DNA from: Pseudopyrenochaeta lycopersici
Taxonomy: Eukaryota; Ascomycota; Dothideomycetes; Pleosporales; Pseudopyrenochaetaceae
NCBI GenBank assembly: GCA_003313425.1
Contig: NHZP01000003.1
Span: 1,674,001 to 1,738,000 of the forward strand
Length of the DNA: 64,000 nucleotides
Reading direction: 5' to 3'
The position numbers were made by a program, and so were the translations under genes. The stretch's first letter is position 1. Every line of letters starts with the position of its first letter. This document shows, piece after piece, positions 35,702-46,057 of the stretch. The notes under the pieces were generated by a model. It had not been told where the DNA came from. It ran no database searches and worked only from the letters and a program-made list of their open reading frames with translations.

Positions 35702-37577
35702 GGTGAATAAATTTGAAGAGGACTTGATGAATGCAAAGCTGTGATCCTGAGCGATTCAACAGCTGCAGAGATCAAGTCCTCCTTTTATACTTTTCTTGGT
35801 CAGTATAGTGATGAGAGATAAGATGCTCTGTGGAGCTTACCGGATCTTCTGCAGTCCGTGAAGGTAATACCAACTCGTCTCCCTCACTGACGAAGGCGTA
35901 GCATGCATATCTGTGTAACTACCCCGCGAAATTCTAGGAGGTCAAGGGTATATATATCTTCGTCTGACCAACATTATCAACTCAACAGTGACATGACAAC
36001 GCATGAAGTCTGCTATGTGATATACTTCTACGCAGGTCTCAACTCCTGTCCAAAAAAAAAGGTGGTACCTTAGGCGGCACACTGCGCTCGCAGAAGAAAG
36101 ATGTTTAGAAGTATGTGACCTCAGATTTTGCTTACCAGATTTGGGTATTGGTTGTACTCGGATTTCTATCACCTTAGACTTCCATATGATAGTACGACTT
36201 ATTCACTTGCACAATTCATGAGCAAGCCTTATCTTAACCCTACGTTCTCCAACACGGATCCTCAAGTAGGACATGGAATGAAATACTTAGACAAAGATCT
36301 CGCAGGATATCCTCCACGAAGTCAGCTCAGTTACGTCAGCGCTCTGTCGCAAAACTTTTCAAGTCTCAAAGCAATCATATTTCAGCATGAAACTAAGCTC
36401 GAAAGGGATCACCTTGATTGGGACATCAGGAATCGCCAAGCTCCTGCGAGGTCCTGGAGCTCCTAGCATATTGTGCTTGTTGGTCGCGTACTTTTATCTA
36501 CGCAGACCTGCGTTCGCCTCACCGGATCCCGCCCCCAAAAAAATTGATTGCATCGTTGGCGTGTTTTATCGATTTTTTGGTCAACAGAAATAAAAGTATA
36601 TTAATCGCAGGTGAACGTGCATCATACTTCCCTCTTGGGGACACCGGAAATCCGGTCCAACATGCGATTCAAGCCAATGACGTGACGCATTCGTCTATCT
36701 CTGCATATCATAGTCGGACATTTCTTTGTCATCACCGAATAATGAATACCAGTGAGCAGAGCTATCTGCAAAGCAGTATTATCACCTGCTATCGCTTGAG
36801 TATGTAGACCAGATTGTCCGTGAGGTAGCAATTGAGGTCATAACTTTGTAGCTCGTTACAAGGCATTTTGACTTATTGTAGAAGAACTTTTGACTGCTTC
36901 AAAGTTACATGTATAAATGCATCGCATACACCTGTAAAGCATTCTATAACGATGGAGCCTGGGTCGGCGTTCTATAATCACTATAAAGGATTGAAGAGGT
37001 CGCATCCGTTTTGTATAAGTAGAGTCTGTTGCCACTAGGAATGATGGGTGTTGGTATTCCTGATTGGTCAAGACGTAACCTGTTAGGACATAATACATTC
37101 TAGACAGACCCTAAGACAACCACTATGGAGAAGAATAAACAAATAACAGCTACCTACAGAATATCTCCATGGTCTCGCTAGATTAGGCCCTTACAATCGA
37201 TTAGCTTTAAATTTAAACTTGAACTGCGCGTCCTACAATGAGGATATCTGACCATTATGCCGTTTTGAATCTCCCCACGTTCATCCATTTTCGCAAAGGG
37301 AAGTTCTATTTGAGATCTTAGCTTAGTTTTCATTGCAGGCAGACGCCTTCCGAGCTATGTCTTAGAATGGCGACTAATGTCGTAGAGTGAAGCAATTGCT
37401 GATGTACAGTGCTGCCTCCTGAGTATACACCTTTATGATTTATTGCGTAAACCTCTCGAAAGCTATCATGAAAATAGTAAATGTGGTTCATTCAGGTATT
37501 AGTGAGCAAAGACTTGAAGATTGTAAAGGAACGGAGCCCTGTTTCGAAAACTTTAATGAAACCTAGCTCTTCAATAG
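35702..37577. other. TA-rich, no gene seen, 1.9 kb
   Basis: Holds the effector-candidate promoter and then TA-rich sequence with frames under 130 codons. A short poly-A run (about 36,052-36,060) is present. No gene, RNA or recognisable transposon is supported. Confidence 0.45.
35783..35789 (-). promoter_or_regulatory. TATA box of the cysteine-rich secreted protein
   Basis: TATAAAA on the minus strand, about 82 bases upstream of the start codon, is well placed for a core promoter. Confidence 0.5.
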
Positions 37578-38858
37578 CTAATCTGGCATATATCCCTCCC
37601 TTATACATGCCATCATAACCTGATGGTCAAAATCCCGGTCGACTGCTGCGGCGTACCTTCGGCCCTCCTCGTCTTCAAGTTTCTGAACTCGTACACCTGC
37701 CATCCCATTCTCAAGCTCCGTCCCCAAGCCTTTACTCGAAACAATCGTTCCTCTACGAAGATCAAATCTATCTACCATACGAGTCAAAGAAAATTCTCTC
37801 AACGTATGCGAAGGCCACCGCATTGGTGACACAATGCCAATTTCGCCAACAGGGAATTTTGCACCGTGGAGCTCGTAAACCATAAGAGTCTGAAGATTGG
37901 CAGGACCAAGTGGATTCTGGGGCTTCTCCTTCCGATTAGCTTGCAATCTTTGTTCGCCAGCATTTTGGGATTGCTCAGTGTAGATAATCCTGCCGCTTAG
38001 TTGAATTCGGCTCTGTGGAGATGGTCGGCAATCCCAGGACAGGCATATTCGTCTCGCTCTAGTTATGGCGATGGGAAAAGACAGTACTTCTTTTGCTGAA
38101 CATGGCTTGAAGATCTTTTCAATCGTGTCTCGTGCGTCATGCGTTGAGTGCGCTTGAAGAGTGTACATATTTGAATATTCGATCATGACACCGAGGTCCC
38201 GGATCAGAGAGCGTAATGTACGCTGAATGTGGTATTTAGGAATGTTTGATTCAGGATATTGCTCCTTAGAGATATCAATGCGCAGCGTGTCAAAGGGATA
38301 AGTGAAAAGTGGATGCAGACTGCTAAGGACCTCGCGGTTCCACTTGGGATGTGAAGACAATACACCAAAGTCATCAAAAGCAATATATGGAAGAACGACA
38401 GTGATGCTCCGTAATTCATCTATGTCACTCTTTATGGCTACGTCAAAGCTTATTGTGTTCTTGATCCTTGCATAGAGACTTCTTAGTCTGTCGCGCGCAA
38501 ACTCTTCGATCTCATTTTTGTTCTGCCGGCATGACAGAAGAAATCCTAGACATTCGAACCTTGGCGCCAGCAGTAGACCAGTCTCGAGATAGTGATAGAT
38601 GATTATGCGAACGTCATAAGGAAGGCGGCTGAAGGGGAACCAAGTAGCAGTGCCACCCGCTGCATTCGCCTCCATAGGTTCTGCATTCGCCTCCATGGGT
38701 TTTTCACTCGCCTCCATAGATTTTCGGTGACTTCGATGGATACGTCTTGCAAATATTGAGGCTATCTTGTGGCTGTACCATGACGCGAGTGACATTGTCG
38801 ATGATTTTACTGACTGTGACCGATCCTTCAGTGCAGAACCGCATGCGCTGTTTTCCAT
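37578..38858 (-). CDS. F-box-like orphan protein, 426 residues
   Basis: A single exon starting at an ATG. Residues about 73-93 (FPFSRLPYDVRIIIYHYLE) match the short hydrophobic F-box or 2EXR-like opening seen in many expanded Dothideomycete families (LP-x-D/E-x-R-x-x-IY). Just before it lies a triplicated motif, KSMEASEKPMEANAEPMEAN, produced by short tandem repeats in the DNA (38,640-38,720). The rest is helical with no catalytic motif. If it is a true F-box, it would link a substrate to an SCF ubiquitin ligase; without Skp1-binding evidence this stays tentative. It lies in the TA-rich accessory segment but the frame is intact. Confidence 0.65.
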   Translation of the reverse strand: MENSACGSALKDRSQSVKSSTMSLASWYSHKIASIFARRIHRSHRKSMEASEKPMEANAEPMEANAAGGTATWFPFSRLPYDVRIIIYHYLETGLLLAPRFECLGFLLSCRQNKNEIEEFARDRLRSLYARIKNTISFDVAIKSDIDELRSITVVLPYIAFDDFGVLSSHPKWNREVLSSLHPLFTYPFDTLRIDISKEQYPESNIPKYHIQRTLRSLIRDLGVMIEYSNMYTLQAHSTHDARDTIEKIFKPCSAKEVLSFPIAITRARRICLSWDCRPSPQSRIQLSGRIIYTEQSQNAGEQRLQANRKEKPQNPLGPANLQTLMVYELHGAKFPVGEIGIVSPMRWPSHTLREFSLTRMVDRFDLRRGTIVSSKGLGTELENGMAGVRVQKLEDEEGRRYAAAVDRDFDHQVMMACIREGYMPD

Positions 38859-40316
38859 AACGAATAGTTTTTCGCGAGAATATTGAGTGCAGGAGAAATT
38901 TAGGATAGGATAAAGATTGACTTTTGCAAGAGTGTCCAGTGAGGGTGTTTAGGCAACAGCGCTTCAGCTACTAATACATGTGAACACCAAAATACGCTAC
39001 CTGTAGGTCGGACATCATTGCGCATGCTTACTTCAGCTTTTAGCCTCGCATTTCAGGGTTCTCACACCGGCTTAGCAGTAGCAGACTCTGCTTCGACGCC
39101 GTAGGCGGTAAGGGTGCGTAGATCTGACTAAACGCATGCGGCTGCTCGACTAAACTATACGTCGCTATTAAGAACAATCAAAAAGCGTTGAAACATGCTT
39201 AAACTTTATATTTAATATTGATAACTGCGATATTTAGTGAGATAGTGCCACACAGACAAGGAGGATGGCCGACCCGCACTAGACATACCCTTGTGAGGCG
39301 GCGGATTCTGTAATTAGGTCGAAGTTGGATTGCAAGGCTGCAGGACTGGAGTCGACCAACACTCTACAGGGCCACAGGCTCAGACGTCATAGCAAGTAAA
39401 CTATATCTTAGCTTTCGTGACTCAAACAGAGCCGCTTTGAGCTAGCTTTAGTATAGAAGTGGTCTCGCTCTAAACGTACTAACTGGGTACCTATCATCGA
39501 GAAACCTTCGTGCTACAGTAGCCTTGAGGCACATAATGACCTCTTACTATTATAGCGCTACTAAGATGCTAAGATTAAGCTAAACTTAAATAGTTAAACA
39601 TCAGTTTCGTAGCTTAGATTTTGTATTACTGGAATGAAAGAGAGACATTTAAGAGAGACATTTGTGTTTAGTCTACACACATGTTAGCTTGAGCCTATTA
39701 TGTTCACGGGCTATGTAGTATAGATACTTATAAACACCTGAGGTGTATCGAACCTAAAATTACACATAGCTTCTTCCACTTACAGCTATCTAGAAAGAGT
39801 CTTCTTTAACGTCATAAAATCGACCCGCTTGTGCAGCTCCAAGGCAGGACCTTAAGTGTCTAAATTAGTAAGCAGACTGTTTCTTATAGCTTCAAGGTCT
39901 TACTGCAGACAACAGTATTGTATCGGCGTTTGTATCTGATGTAGCGCGAATCCACGCGTTGCCAACCCTGGTCAAAGCTTCCGATTCACTCAAGACCAGA
40001 AGTGGCTAGCCTGAAACGAACCCCGCAGATTACTCTCATGCCACTAAAACGGTAATTTATATTTGACATGAACTGTTCCTCATGGTTTCCATGTACTCAG
40101 CCGAACCGCTGTTGCCTAATCGCTGCGTCTCAGTCGTTGCGTTTCCACCGCCACCATCACAGTAGGCTAACATGGACTAAGCCAGCAGCATCTCACCCCA
40201 TCAGAAGAGAACGCCATTAATCTGGTGACTCAGCAGGCTGTGCAGTATAGTGTTCCCTACTTGGACTTGCCGCCACATTAAAGACCAACAAACGGAATTT
40301 GGATAACCTCACAAGA
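38859..40316. other. TA-rich, no gene seen, 1.5 kb
   Basis: Dense in TA and stop codons. A 13-bp tandem pair (AAGAGAGACATTT at 39638-39663) is the only repeat noticed. The last 150 bases are the promoter of the HET gene. Confidence 0.4.
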
Positions 40317-41840
40317 ATGCGTCTTCTACGAGGCAATACTGGAGGATTTGAATTCGAAGAGTTTCCCGACGAGACCCCTCCGTATGCTATACTTTCGCAC
40401 ATGTGGCTTGCAGCTGAGCACGAGCCCACATATGACGACGTAAAGAATGGATCTGGCCAGAAAAAGGATGGCTGGAAGAAAGTCCAGTTCTGCGGTGAAA
40501 AGGCAAGACTGGATGGCTTGCGATACTTTTGGGTGGATACCTGTTGTATTGATAAGTCGAGCAGTTCAGAACTATCGGAATCTATCAACTCTATGTTCAG
40601 ATGGTATGAGAATGCAGAGAGATGCTACGTATATCTCTCTGACGTTCCAAAACGTCCGCCATGGCATGCGGCTACAATTCCGAAGTTATCAGTTTGGTGG
40701 AATGATGAGTTCAAGAAGAGCCGTTGGTTTACTAGGGGTTGGACGCTTCAAGAATTAATCGCACCTTCCAAGGTCATATTCTACTCTAAGGAGGAGCATA
40801 TTATAGGCGATCGAAAAGAACTCTCAAGTGAACTTGAGGAAATAACAGGTATCCCCAAAGATGTCATTGATGGAGAATATAGCACTGGTGCGTACTCAAT
40901 CGCGGCGAGAATGAGTTGGGCAGCTTCACGAAGGACCACAAGACCTGAGGACATCGCGTATAGTCTCATGGGACTTTTTGACGTCAACATGCCTATGATA
41001 TATGGGGAAGGCAGGCTTAAGGCCTTCGCCAGGCTACAAGAAGAGATCATTAAAGCTTCAGACGATCTAAGTATTTTCTTCTGGACAGACCTTGATGCTT
41101 CCTCTGCGGTTCACAGAGGTCTACTAGCTAGATCACCTACAGAGTTTGCAAGATGTAAAGACTACACTTCTATTCGCTCGGGAACGGAACATCCGTACAA
41201 TATGACCAACAAAGGCTTACAGATCCATCTTGATCTGCGGATTCGAGATGAGGAACGTAACGAGTATTATGGCATTCTGTCATATACCCTATTCAGAGCA
41301 TGCGAGCCGTGTGGCTTAGTTCTAAAAATGATCGAAGGTCGATCATTTGCTCGAGTAGACGTAAATTGTCTTTGGACGCCCAAAGCTGAACAAAACTACA
41401 GAGACGCATATGGATATAGCAAACGAGATGATCCCATATATATCAGGCAGACTCCGCGAGTCCCAAAGATAAACTCTAGTACTCGTATTGCTGGCATTAT
41501 ATGCAGAGTACCATCTGTATTATCACTTGTCAATCCCCCACCAGATTCGGAGGAATGGGATGGATATGTGGGCTGGAATTTCAAAGGAGATGGACATGAT
41601 TTTCCTTGTTCTTTAAAGTTCATGATAGGTGATAATTCTCAAGTAACTGAACTTACCATCACTGAGGCTATGGGAACCTCTGCCGATGAGAAGGAAGAAT
41701 TACTTCATACAAAACTTATTGGGCCAAACTATGTGGAATATATAGAAGCTGTTTCGCGACTGAAACTTCGCAACGACTATCTTCTTATCGAAGTAAAGTC
41801 TCGTCAAGGCCAATATCGGTGGAAGGATGATGAGGATTAA
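40317..41840 (+). CDS. HET-domain protein (heterokaryon incompatibility type)
   Basis: A single exon of 507 residues; the ATG opening MRLL matches the usual HET-protein start. The HET domain covers about residues 20-150: TPPYAILSHMW, RYFWVDTCCIDK, SINSMFRWYENAERCYVYLSDV, and RGWTLQELIAP. The extension SRRTTRPEDIAYSLMGLFDVNMPMIYGEG is common to HET-E-like proteins. The C-terminal 250 residues have no recognised effector or repeat domain. HET domains trigger regulated cell death after nonself recognition, and the fold is TIR-related. Its N-terminus parallels the HET domain of the NLR at 59534, so the two are probably paralogues. It may be a stand-alone partner or a truncated NLR (inference). 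Confidence 0.9.
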   Translation: MRLLRGNTGGFEFEEFPDETPPYAILSHMWLAAEHEPTYDDVKNGSGQKKDGWKKVQFCGEKARLDGLRYFWVDTCCIDKSSSSELSESINSMFRWYENAERCYVYLSDVPKRPPWHAATIPKLSVWWNDEFKKSRWFTRGWTLQELIAPSKVIFYSKEEHIIGDRKELSSELEEITGIPKDVIDGEYSTGAYSIAARMSWAASRRTTRPEDIAYSLMGLFDVNMPMIYGEGRLKAFARLQEEIIKASDDLSIFFWTDLDASSAVHRGLLARSPTEFARCKDYTSIRSGTEHPYNMTNKGLQIHLDLRIRDEERNEYYGILSYTLFRACEPCGLVLKMIEGRSFARVDVNCLWTPKAEQNYRDAYGYSKRDDPIYIRQTPRVPKINSSTRIAGIICRVPSVLSLVNPPPDSEEWDGYVGWNFKGDGHDFPCSLKFMIGDNSQVTELTITEAMGTSADEKEELLHTKLIGPNYVEYIEAVSRLKLRNDYLLIEVKSRQGQYRWKDDED

Positions 41841-42707
41841 AAAGCATGACAGGGCGCAAGACTAAGCACAGACGTGCAATAAGTGTAGCACATGAGTATG
41901 CAGCTGTGAGACAGAGACAAACGTGGGTTCTGTTGATACGCTTTAATAGAGAACAGCCTTTTATCTTGCAGTAACTCGTATACTCCTCTTAGAGCGTTTC
42001 CTACAATGTGCTGCAGCCGGGAGCATGCGCGTTGTAACCCCCTCATAATTCTTACACCACTGAACCCCACTTTTGTCATGATTAATGGCTCCTTCGTTTT
42101 GTTCGTGACTCTGCTCCAAAAGTCACTTCACTCAGCCACATGTTGGTAAAATATAATTCGTGAGTAGCACAAATACATTACAGAAAGCTGTTTGGATTGC
42201 AGTACGGAATTTCCTCTCTACCGCGGTTATAAGGCTGGTGATAAATTCTTAACTTTGTAGTGAGTCAAGGCCGTAAGATTTAGAAAAGAGTGCTTATTGG
42301 TTAAATCAAGCGGTACAGGCTCTAATGCAGTGTTGTAGGAACTGGATCCTCAGACACTATAGATAGAAGCTCTCTGCAAATAAGACACGATGGCGACGAG
42401 ACGAACGTGATTCGTTTGGACGACAGATTTTGAATGTGCGTAGGTAGCTATTGTAACTTACCTACGATTTTTCTCGTTACAGTGCATGTCTTGCGACGTA
42501 AACTTAGTAAGGGACATTGAATCAGTTTTAAAACGTGCAATCGATTGCTAAAGTCTGCGGATAGGCCTCGCCAATCACTAATTCACCTCACTGTGCCTTC
42601 AATACTGCTACCTCATAATCCAGGAGCCCGTACAAGTTTAATGGTCGTGTTATGAGGTCACCAGACTATACAAGCATGGTCAGGCAAAGAACTGCTTGAA
42701 CAAGGAT
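41841..42707. other. intergenic with a small hairpin
   Basis: No gene seen. A perfect 8-base inverted repeat (CGTAGGTA ... TACCTACG) sits at 42439-42466 with a 12-base loop. The remainder is TA-rich. Confidence 0.4.
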
Positions 42708-43388
42708 TTAGGTACGCTTGAATCGTTTCGATATGTGATTCTCGTCCGCAATCCACGCACGCTTCGAGTCTCGCCTTGAGTCCTCCGGCGCCATATCATC
42801 ATCGACACCTCTCTCCGTACCCCAGCGATCCGCAAACTCCCAAGTTCTGTCCTGCCCTCCTTTATACTCCGTGGGCCCAATCAGCCGCCAATGCGCGTCG
42901 TGATGCACCTCAGCGCAGGTCCGGCCATTACGTCTCAACTTCTCAACAGCACGCTCCCACCTCCCCACGGTTGCAGGGTGGACTTCGTATCCCCGCTTAC
43001 TCATGTCTTCCACAATATCACGATACAGCACATGGTCATCAGTTGCTTTTCTTACCCATTTCCTGGTCACGCCAGGTACCCATGTTTTGTCACGCGGGCG
43101 CAGGAGCGGACATGTAGGTTCACACGGTCCGGGCGGGGCGGCGGAAGTGCAGCTTGTGCAGTAGAGGCTATTGTGATATTCGAGTTTCAGTAGGAATTGG
43201 CGGGTTTCGATGTCTAGTTCTATGGCTTTGAGGGTGGAGTGAAGTGCGTTGATGCGGGCGGTTGTCTTAGGGGTAGGCATATGCTTGCGGCGGACTGGCT
43301 TGGAGGTTGGGGCCCACGTTGTGGATGAGTGTTGGGCTGCTGATGAGGATGCGCCGTGGGAAGGGAGCTTGATGGTTGTGTTAGGCAT
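42708..43388 (-). CDS. orphan protein with a cysteine cluster, 226 residues
   Basis: A single exon from an ATG. The N-terminal 45 residues are Ser/Thr/Pro-rich and basic. A helical segment is followed by a cysteine group (YCTSCTSAAPPGPCEPTCPLL, four Cys at C-x2-C-x8-C-x3-C) that could bind zinc. A conserved-looking helical region then contains RKWVRKATDDHVLYRDIVEDM and HPATVGRWERAVEKLRR. The C-terminus is basic (KRAWIADENHISKRFKR), fitting nuclear localisation. I do not recognise the family; a DNA-associated role is only a guess from charge. The lower AT content of this frame compared with its flanks supports coding. Confidence 0.6.
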   Translation of the reverse strand: MPNTTIKLPSHGASSSAAQHSSTTWAPTSKPVRRKHMPTPKTTARINALHSTLKAIELDIETRQFLLKLEYHNSLYCTSCTSAAPPGPCEPTCPLLRPRDKTWVPGVTRKWVRKATDDHVLYRDIVEDMSKRGYEVHPATVGRWERAVEKLRRNGRTCAEVHHDAHWRLIGPTEYKGGQDRTWEFADRWGTERGVDDDMAPEDSRRDSKRAWIADENHISKRFKRT

Positions 43389-43949
43389 GGTCTAAGTGTG
43401 AATATGCAATCAGGATAGCCTGTGTGATGTGAGCGGAGATACAAGGGGACAAAATATGCGGGATTGTAATTGATTGAACGTTTGCCTTGAAACTTTGTAA
43501 GATATATGGGATGAGCATCTCATATTGAGAAACAATGTTTTTATATTCTACGCGCACAATGTCTCACTCAGGCGTTGCTCGAAATTCGCATGGCTGGAAA
43601 AACTTGAGATTACGCACATAGTGGCGAACACTGTCTATTCATGATCCTGAAATATTTCGAGATTGACTTGCTCCGTTGCAAGACAATCCGCTGGTTGACG
43701 GGCGGAGTGTCTATCGAATCTGAATCAATAATCATGTCGCGTCACACTCAAACAGCCTGTGGGAATGGACGATGCCGTGGGTATTGCGGACTTCCGCACC
43801 AGGCAGATACATTTAACTCGCAACATCCTTGGAATCCGCCAAAATTTGCTGAGGAAACACCAACGAGACGGAATTATAGTAGATATAAAATTCTCCCGAC
43901 TTTCCATCTCGTCAATCCCACTCATATTCCAACCATTCACCGATCCAGA
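43389..43949. other. intergenic with TATA-like element
   Basis: TATAAAA at 43884-43890 lies about 60 bases before the doubtful small frame that starts at 43950. Nothing else is seen. Confidence 0.35.
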
Positions 43950-44171
43950 ATGTCCAACCCAGACTTCAACGCGTACGCCGCTAGTGATGAAGTCATACTC
44001 CACTTACCCCAAACCAGTGGGGGATTCATTGTCATTACTGGTGTCTCGGCCGCGTATGCTAGGTAGAGCCGTCCTTGTTTGCGACAGGTAGAGACATGGT
44101 TGAGAGGTGACTTTGGTAAAGGGGAGCCGCATGTCTCTCCGGAGACACCTCGAGTATTGGCGAATGATTGA
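43950..44171 (+). pseudogene. doubtful small gene with an in-frame TAG
   Basis: An ATG 60 bases downstream of a TATA-like element opens a 38-codon frame (MSNPDFNAYAASDEVILHL ...) ending at TAG (44064-44066). The same frame then continues 34 coding-like codons (QVETWLRGDFGKGEPHVSPE and so on) to TGA. No intron that removes the TAG was found without breaking the frame. It may be a recently inactivated small gene, a readthrough candidate, or chance. No family is recognised. Confidence 0.25.
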
Positions 44172-44368
44172 CGATTTATAAATCCGTGGGCCTTGCTGAT
44201 CCTGAAGAATCCTTGTGGAGTCCGTCTTCTCTGGCCAATGCTAGGCAAGGTAGCGGTAGCCAGTGTGACGAACATCAGCTCCGTGGTAGCAGTAGGGTTT
44301 GTAACCAAATTCTCGGAGAGATGAAAGATCCAAGGGAGCTAGGTTACAAACAACATCTTTCCTCGCTT

Positions 44369-45303
44369 TCATTCATCACCAGTCTCTGCCCTCCTCTTCA
44401 TCTCCTCCTGCACTCCCTCAACGCTCATAGGCACCTTTCCCCTTTCCCACTTCTCCCTCTCTGCTTGCGCAAATCCCTCCACACTCAGCATACCCACGCA
44501 CAAAAAGCCCAGCTCTTCTCGATTCGTATCAAACACCTCCCACCACTCGACCTCCGGCATCTTAATATTTACCTCCCTAGCCGCCAGATAAATCGCTGCC
44601 GTCGCAAGGCTGGTGGGCTGGTGCGTGAGGTAGAGTAGCTGGGGACTTATAAGGGCGGTGTTGAGATGTGATATCGTACGTTGGGCGAGATCGGATGCGC
44701 GTGGGTGCGTGAAGACGTCCAGGGCTTGGAGATAGGTTATGCACAGGGTATACGGGAGATTGACTTGTACGTTGAACCCGAGAGTTTTGAGTATTCGTTG
44801 TTCGGTAGTGAAAAGAGTCGCACGGCGGCGCTCGTACGTGCCTTCGGAGACAAAATACGCGGACTCAGGGGGCTTTTGCTGGAGCTGGTCGAGGTCGACG
44901 AAAGATGTAGGTATGGTGGAGAGGTACGCGTAGACATTTACAATGCTCCGTGCTGACTTGGTGTATGCAGAGAGTTTGCATGTGAGGTACAGAGATGCCG
45001 CTGATACTTGCTGTCGTACAGTTAGTCTATGGAAAGATTTGGGCAGGCCATTCAAGGTACCTCTGCGCCAAACTCTGCCAGACTGCCACCCTCTGGGCCG
45101 ATCCAAAACCTCATAAACACAACAACTGCCTGTGCAATAACCTCTTGCGGTAGCCTTAGTAGTGTGCCAGCAGCCTGCGTAAGTCTAGCTCCAGCAAAGC
45201 GTATAGAATCTTCGAGATCCTGTGGGATATCATCGAGCCGCGATCCTGAGGTCTCAAGCTGTGCTACGGTCGCCAATGGGTTTGCGAGCGGTGAGGGCTG
45301 CAT
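44369..45303 (-). CDS. cyclin-fold protein (cyclin L/Q-like)
   Basis: Exons 45061-45303 and 44369-45010, with an intron 45011-45060 in phase 0, give 294 residues. The N-terminal cyclin box includes LEDSIRFAGARLTQAAGTLL and RLPQEVIAQAVVVFMRFW, continuing after the splice with VSAASLYLTCKLSA and RSIVNVYAYL. A second cyclin fold follows (ERRRATLFTTEQRILKTLGF, then TSLATAAIYLAAREV). The pattern is closest to transcription or splicing-associated cyclins (L, K, Q) rather than mitotic cyclins, and fungal orthologues are short like this one. The kinase partner is unknown. Splicing into the CAG at 45011 is preferred. Confidence 0.82.
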
Positions 45304-46057
45304 AATGAAAGGTTATAGGGAATTACTGGCTCTTTGCTGCCGTGTTGGTAGAGTCTGGTGAGCTTGTTTTCGAGGTCGTAGCGGAGCTCGAAGCTGCGAA
45401 GCTTGAACATCGGAAGTCCGGTGAGAGTTTCGGAATCTAAGCCCGATGCAGACGACTATCACTTTGGCCCGCACAATGGAGGAAGTACGCTCAAATTACA
45501 GCTTATTTCGCTTGCAGATGGGAGTCAATGCTTGACATTATCTCAAAAGCTCTTTCTGGTGCTGGCCATTGGGTGCAAATATATTGGGAACACGTACAGA
45601 ATTGACCAATGAAATCCATCCAGTCTCCTTAGCTCAATTGGGAGAGCGCCAGACTGAAGTCTTCGGTCACAAAATCTGGAGGTATCGTGTTCGATCCACG
45701 AAGGGGACAATCAAATCTCGTGCCTGTGCTTGCTCAGGATACTTCGAACTTTCTTTTTGCTCTCCAAGTCTTAACAGCTAGGCTTTTTGAGTCCAAAACT
45801 GCCCAGGCTTGTCATTGGCAATGTGAACAACTCTTTTGCTACGCCGTTGCCTTGTTCATCTGCCATTGTGGAGCGGTGTCATGTGGATGTAGGCTTGAGA
45901 TAAAGTGTAAATTACAAGGTCAAGTATTGGTGTATATGGCTATAATGCATGCTTGCTGAAGGCGTAAAATGGGTATCTCGATGACTCCTCCGGTCCCAAA
46001 TCCAAATATGTGTGCAAATATCCCAACCCGATGTTACATAGTTATGAATATGTTTGC
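45304..46057. other. intergenic containing a tRNA gene
   Basis: Apart from the tRNA-Phe at 45623-45709, this stretch holds the cyclin promoter and the 3' flank of the RBR gene. No coding frame is supported. Confidence 0.5.
45623..45709 (+). tRNA. tRNA-Phe (anticodon GAA) with a 14-base intron
   Basis: A full cloverleaf can be folded: the 7-bp acceptor stem pairs GTCTCCT with AGGGGAC (one G-U), the D-arm contains TAGCTCAATTGGGAGAGC, and the anticodon stem CCAGA/TCTGG encloses GAA at 45656-45658. A 14-base intron (45660-45673) sits one base 3' of the anticodon, the standard eukaryotic position. The T-arm is TCGTG-TTCGATC-CACGA. The spliced length is 73. A T-rich run near 45745-45755 can terminate Pol III. 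Confidence 0.92.

Noticed and set aside
38859..40200. Possible transposon in the TA-rich gap
   Set aside because: No transposase motif, terminal repeats or target-site duplication could be recognised by eye; a repeat-library search would be needed.
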